NCBI GenBank assembly: GCA_965226915.1
Contig: CBDDEJ010000003.1
Coordinates: forward strand, 62,001 to 126,000
Source: Io17-Chloro-G2 sp965226915
Lineage (GTDB): Bacteria; Chloroflexota; Dehalococcoidia; Lucifugimonadales; UBA3495
Length of the DNA: 64,000 bases
Direction: 5' to 3'
Under the pieces are notes generated by a model. The model was not told the DNA's origin. It worked only from the letters and a program-made list of their open reading frames with translations, and did no database searches. The position numbers were made by a program, and so were the translations under genes. This document shows, one piece after another, positions 61,599 to 64,000 of this stretch. Numbering within the stretch: the first letter of the stretch is position 1; the number at the start of each line of letters is the position of its first letter.

Positions 61599-63088
61599 CC
61601 GAGGCGGACGCAACCACTCTGGTTATCTTTGGCGCGAGCGGCGATCTGACCCACCGCAAGCTCATCCCTGCCCTATGCAGCCTCCACCGCAAGGGCAGGC
61701 TTCCCCATGGCCTGCGAATCGTAGGTGTTTCCCGAAGCCCCAAGACTGATGCCGAGTTCCGCGACTCCCTGCTGCAAGCAGCGGGCCAAACCTTGGACAT
61801 GCGCCCCAGCCCGGAACAATGGCAAGCGTTTGCTTCCCGGATATTTTACGTGGAAGGCGATGTTGCGTCCGGCTCCGGACTTGCGCCCCTGCAGGCTAGG
61901 CTCGGCCAGCTGGAAGCTCCGGCTGGCGGCAAAGGCGATCGGTTGTACTACCTGGCCCTGGCGCCGTCGCTATACGAGCCCGCAGTGAACAACCTGGGCA
62001 AGTCGGGCATGGCAGGACAGCAGACAGATTCCGGGTGGCGGCGTGCGGTGGTGGAAAAGCCCTTTGGCGTCGACTTGGCTTCAGCCAAAAGGTTAAACGA
62101 ATCGATTCAGGCGGTCTTCTCGGAACACCAGGTTTACCGCATTGACCATTATTTGGGGAAAGAGACCGTCCAGAATATCCTGGTGTTTCGTTTCGCCAAC
62201 ACCATCTTCGAGCCCATCTGGAACCGGAACTACATCGACCACGTCCAGATAACCGTCGCCGAAACGGTGTCGGTTTCCGAGCGGGGGGATTTCTACGATC
62301 ACGCCGGGTTGATCCGGGACATGATCCAAAACCATATGCTTCAACTCTTGTCGTTGATCGCCATGGAGCCGCCTTCCAGCGTCGATGCCGATTCGTTGCG
62401 CGACGAAAAGGTGAAGGTGCTCAAAGCGATTCGCAGGATCGAACCCCAAGAGGCGCCCAGTCACGGGGTGGCTGGGCAATATGACGGCTATTGCAATGAG
62501 CCGGGGGTGGCTGCTGGATCACGGACCCCTACCTACGCCGCTTTGCTCCTCTACATCGACAACTGGCGCTGGCAAAACGTGCCCTTTTATCTCCGTTCCG
62601 GAAAGGCGTTGGCGGAAAAAACCACGGAAATAGTCATTCAATTCCGCCGCCCGCCCCACCTGATGTTTTCTCTCGATCGGGACGCTGATGGTCAAGAAAT
62701 AGACCTGCCGGCAAACACGCTGGCCATTTGCGTGCAGCCGGGCGAAGGGTTCCACATCCAATTCCAGGCCAAGACCCCGGACTCCGGGCTTCAGCTACAG
62801 CCGGTCGACCTGGAGTTCCATTATCAGACCGCATTTGGAGGTCAGGCTGTTCCCGACGCCTACGAGCGTCTATTACTGGACGCGTTGACCGGCGATGCAT
62901 CGTTATTTACCCGCAACGATGAGATCGAGCAAGCGTGGATGATCATAGACCCATTCATTTCCGGATTTGCCGCGGACCAGTCGCCCCCGCCGGCTGAGTA
63001 CACGCCGGGTTCCTGGGGCCCCAGTGAGGCGGAAGAATTCATCCAACGGGACGGGCGGGATTGGCTGAGGGGTTGCGGCGAGCACTGA
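61595..63088 (+). CDS. zwf: Glucose-6-phosphate 1-dehydrogenase
   Basis: A 497-residue enzyme oxidising glucose 6-phosphate to 6-phosphogluconolactone. FGASGDLTHRKLIPAL is the coenzyme site near residue 14; VVEKPFGVDL and YRIDHYLGKETVQNIL hold the substrate-binding residues and the catalytic His. The frame is open to 61343, but ATG 61595 overlaps the gnd stop (ATGA), begins right at the Rossmann strand and has AGGAAG upstream, so it is the start. The gnd-zwf pair is translationally coupled. pgl is not seen. Confidence 0.95.
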   Translation: MTEADATTLVIFGASGDLTHRKLIPALCSLHRKGRLPHGLRIVGVSRSPKTDAEFRDSLLQAAGQTLDMRPSPEQWQAFASRIFYVEGDVASGSGLAPLQARLGQLEAPAGGKGDRLYYLALAPSLYEPAVNNLGKSGMAGQQTDSGWRRAVVEKPFGVDLASAKRLNESIQAVFSEHQVYRIDHYLGKETVQNILVFRFANTIFEPIWNRNYIDHVQITVAETVSVSERGDFYDHAGLIRDMIQNHMLQLLSLIAMEPPSSVDADSLRDEKVKVLKAIRRIEPQEAPSHGVAGQYDGYCNEPGVAAGSRTPTYAALLLYIDNWRWQNVPFYLRSGKALAEKTTEIVIQFRRPPHLMFSLDRDADGQEIDLPANTLAICVQPGEGFHIQFQAKTPDSGLQLQPVDLEFHYQTAFGGQAVPDAYERLLLDALTGDASLFTRNDEIEQAWMIIDPFISGFAADQSPPPAEYTPGSWGPSEAEEFIQRDGRDWLRGCGEH

Positions 63089-63148
63089 GCGACCTGGTGT
63101 TCCACTGGGCCGCCACTGACCAAAAACCCCAAAATCCAGGCGTGAGCG

Positions 63149-63157
63149 TGCTATAAT
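63149..63157 (+). promoter_or_regulatory. Extended -10 promoter, probably leaderless
   Basis: TGCTATAAT matches an extended -10 (TGNTATAAT). It ends only six bases before the ATG at 63164, so transcription would start at or within a base or two of the start codon. No ribosome site is seen before that ATG, which agrees with a leaderless mRNA. Confidence 0.6.
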
Positions 63158-63163
63158 CTGGCC

Positions 63164-64000
63164 ATGACTTCCCCTAACTCGGCAGGCGCTTCCGACATCC
63201 TGCAAGGACTTAATCCCGCTCAAAAAGAGGCCGTCGAGACCATCGACGGCCCTTTGCTTATTATCGCCGGCCCCGGCAGCGGCAAGACCCGGGTCATCAC
63301 CCACCGCATCGCCTACCTGGTCCGGGAATGCAACGTCAACCCCCGCCGGATCCTGGCGGTCACCTTCACCAACAAGGCCGCCCGCGAGATGCGCACTCGC
63401 ATGGAGCGCCTGGTGGGTCCCCGCAGCGAAAGCCTAACCATGGGCACGTTCCATTCCTTTTGCGCCAGGATGTTGCGCATGGACGGCGGGTTTTTGGGCC
63501 TGCCCACCAACTACACGATCTACGACGGCGACGACCAGCTTTCCGCCATCAAGCAGGCCATGGAGCTGGCGGAATTGGACCCCAAACGCAACGCTCCCCG
63601 GGCGGTGCTCAGCGTCATATCCAAGGCTAAAAGCCTGCTTCAGGACTCCCAAGCGGTGTCCAAATTCGCCGACAATTACTTTGAAGAGGTTTGCGGCCAG
63701 GTCTACCGCCACTATGAAGAGATATTGGCCCGCAACAACTCCCTGGATTTCGACGACCTGCTGATGAAGGCCGTGCTGCTGCTGCAGGGGTGCGAAGAGG
63801 TCCGCGAGGACTATCAGCGACGGTACCAGTTTTTGATGGTCGACGAGTTCCAGGACACCAACGTGGCCCAGTACAAGCTGGCCCAGCTCCTGGCCGGCGG
63901 GCACCGCAACATCTGCGTCGTGGGCGACCCCGACCAGTCGATCTATTCTTGGCGCAGCGCCGACATACGAAACATCTTGAGCTTCCAGAGGGACTACCCG
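63164..64000 (+). CDS. UvrD/PcrA-type DNA helicase, N-terminal part
   Basis: The frame runs off the right edge of the window after 279 codons. Superfamily 1A motifs appear in order: LNPAQKEAVETIDGPLL (Q motif), IIAGPGSGKTRVITHRIAYL (Walker A), VTFTNKAAREMR (Ia), TMGTFHSFCARML (Ib/Ic), LMVDEFQDTN (Walker B/II) and VVGDPDQSIYSWRSAD (III). The enzyme unwinds DNA in excision and mismatch repair and in recombination control. The start MTSPNSAGASD is from the only ATG upstream of the Q motif, under an extended -10 promoter. Confidence 0.95.
   Translation, partial: MTSPNSAGASDILQGLNPAQKEAVETIDGPLLIIAGPGSGKTRVITHRIAYLVRECNVNPRRILAVTFTNKAAREMRTRMERLVGPRSESLTMGTFHSFCARMLRMDGGFLGLPTNYTIYDGDDQLSAIKQAMELAELDPKRNAPRAVLSVISKAKSLLQDSQAVSKFADNYFEEVCGQVYRHYEEILARNNSLDFDDLLMKAVLLLQGCEEVREDYQRRYQFLMVDEFQDTNVAQYKLAQLLAGGHRNICVVGDPDQSIYSWRSADIRNILSFQRDYP

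Noticed and set aside
1..64000. tRNA or rRNA genes
   Set aside because: I looked for TTCGA/TTCAA T-loops with acceptor pairing and for conserved rRNA stretches and saw none that hold up; a covariance-model scan would be decisive.

Overview
The window looks like a chromosomal segment of an uncultured bacterium of moderately high GC. The gene content best fits a Chloroflexota lineage of the Dehalococcoidia/SAR202 type: several luciferase-like flavin oxidoreductases, acyl-CoA dehydrogenases, crotonases and CoA-transferases, a very large UPF0182 membrane protein, a DUF1015 protein, and a 4-Cys/HTH small protein. There is no rRNA gene or ribosomal protein here, so this placement is inference. I found no tRNA and no CRISPR array.

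Layout. 1-4.2 kb: flavin oxidoreductases, a D-2-hydroxyacid dehydrogenase and a broken quinone oxidoreductase. 4.2-6.2 kb: a thiamine operon (thiG-thiE-thiS, minus strand) behind a TPP riboswitch with a terminator. 6.3-9.2 kb: an unusual three-gene CoA-transferase set. 9.4-11.4 kb: groES-groEL. 11.5-15.4 kb: two crotonases, a PHP protein and an acyl-CoA synthetase. 15.4-34.3 kb is an accessory zone. It holds an IS1380 element with an IS66 nested inside it, a second IS66, an IS701, another IS1380 transposase, many copies of a 179-bp CTAG-bounded miniature element, a HicA/HicB pair, a collagen-like gene, two trypsin-like secreted proteases and many broken genes. 34.7-44.3 kb returns to housekeeping and catabolic genes (rsmG, acyl-CoA dehydrogenases, yqeK, HIT, cupin, aminotransferase) with a dead toxin partner and a possible selenoprotein gene. 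44.5-52.6 kb is an arginine operon on the minus strand (argJ, argB, UPF0182, argD, argG, a GNAT). 52.7-64 kb: DUF1015 protein, aminotransferase, pgi, a flavoprotein disulfide reductase split by IS630 plus a miniature element, gnd-zwf (translationally coupled), and the start of a UvrD-type helicase.

How it fits together. pgi, gnd and zwf make up a hexose-phosphate/oxidative pentose-phosphate block. The crotonases, acyl-CoA synthetase, acyl-CoA dehydrogenases and CoA-transferases point to catabolism of organic acids. The accessory zone is strongly eroded: at least ten genes carry frameshifts, in-frame stops or insertions, and several breaks lie in homopolymer runs, so assembly error must be considered alongside true decay.

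The observations I would follow first are: (a) a 100-codon minus-strand gene at 39787-40089 whose only interruption is an in-frame TGA at codon 30, a candidate selenoprotein; (b) an eight-copy miniature transposon family inserted at CTAG, one copy of which interrupts a gene so that removing it restores the reading frame; (c) a stand-alone small protein resembling the pro-region of the neighbouring secreted protease; (d) a promoter flanked and overlapped by three GAAC-N4-GTTC-like operators; (e) a reversed-order CoA-transferase fusion whose beta-like half has lost the catalytic Glu.
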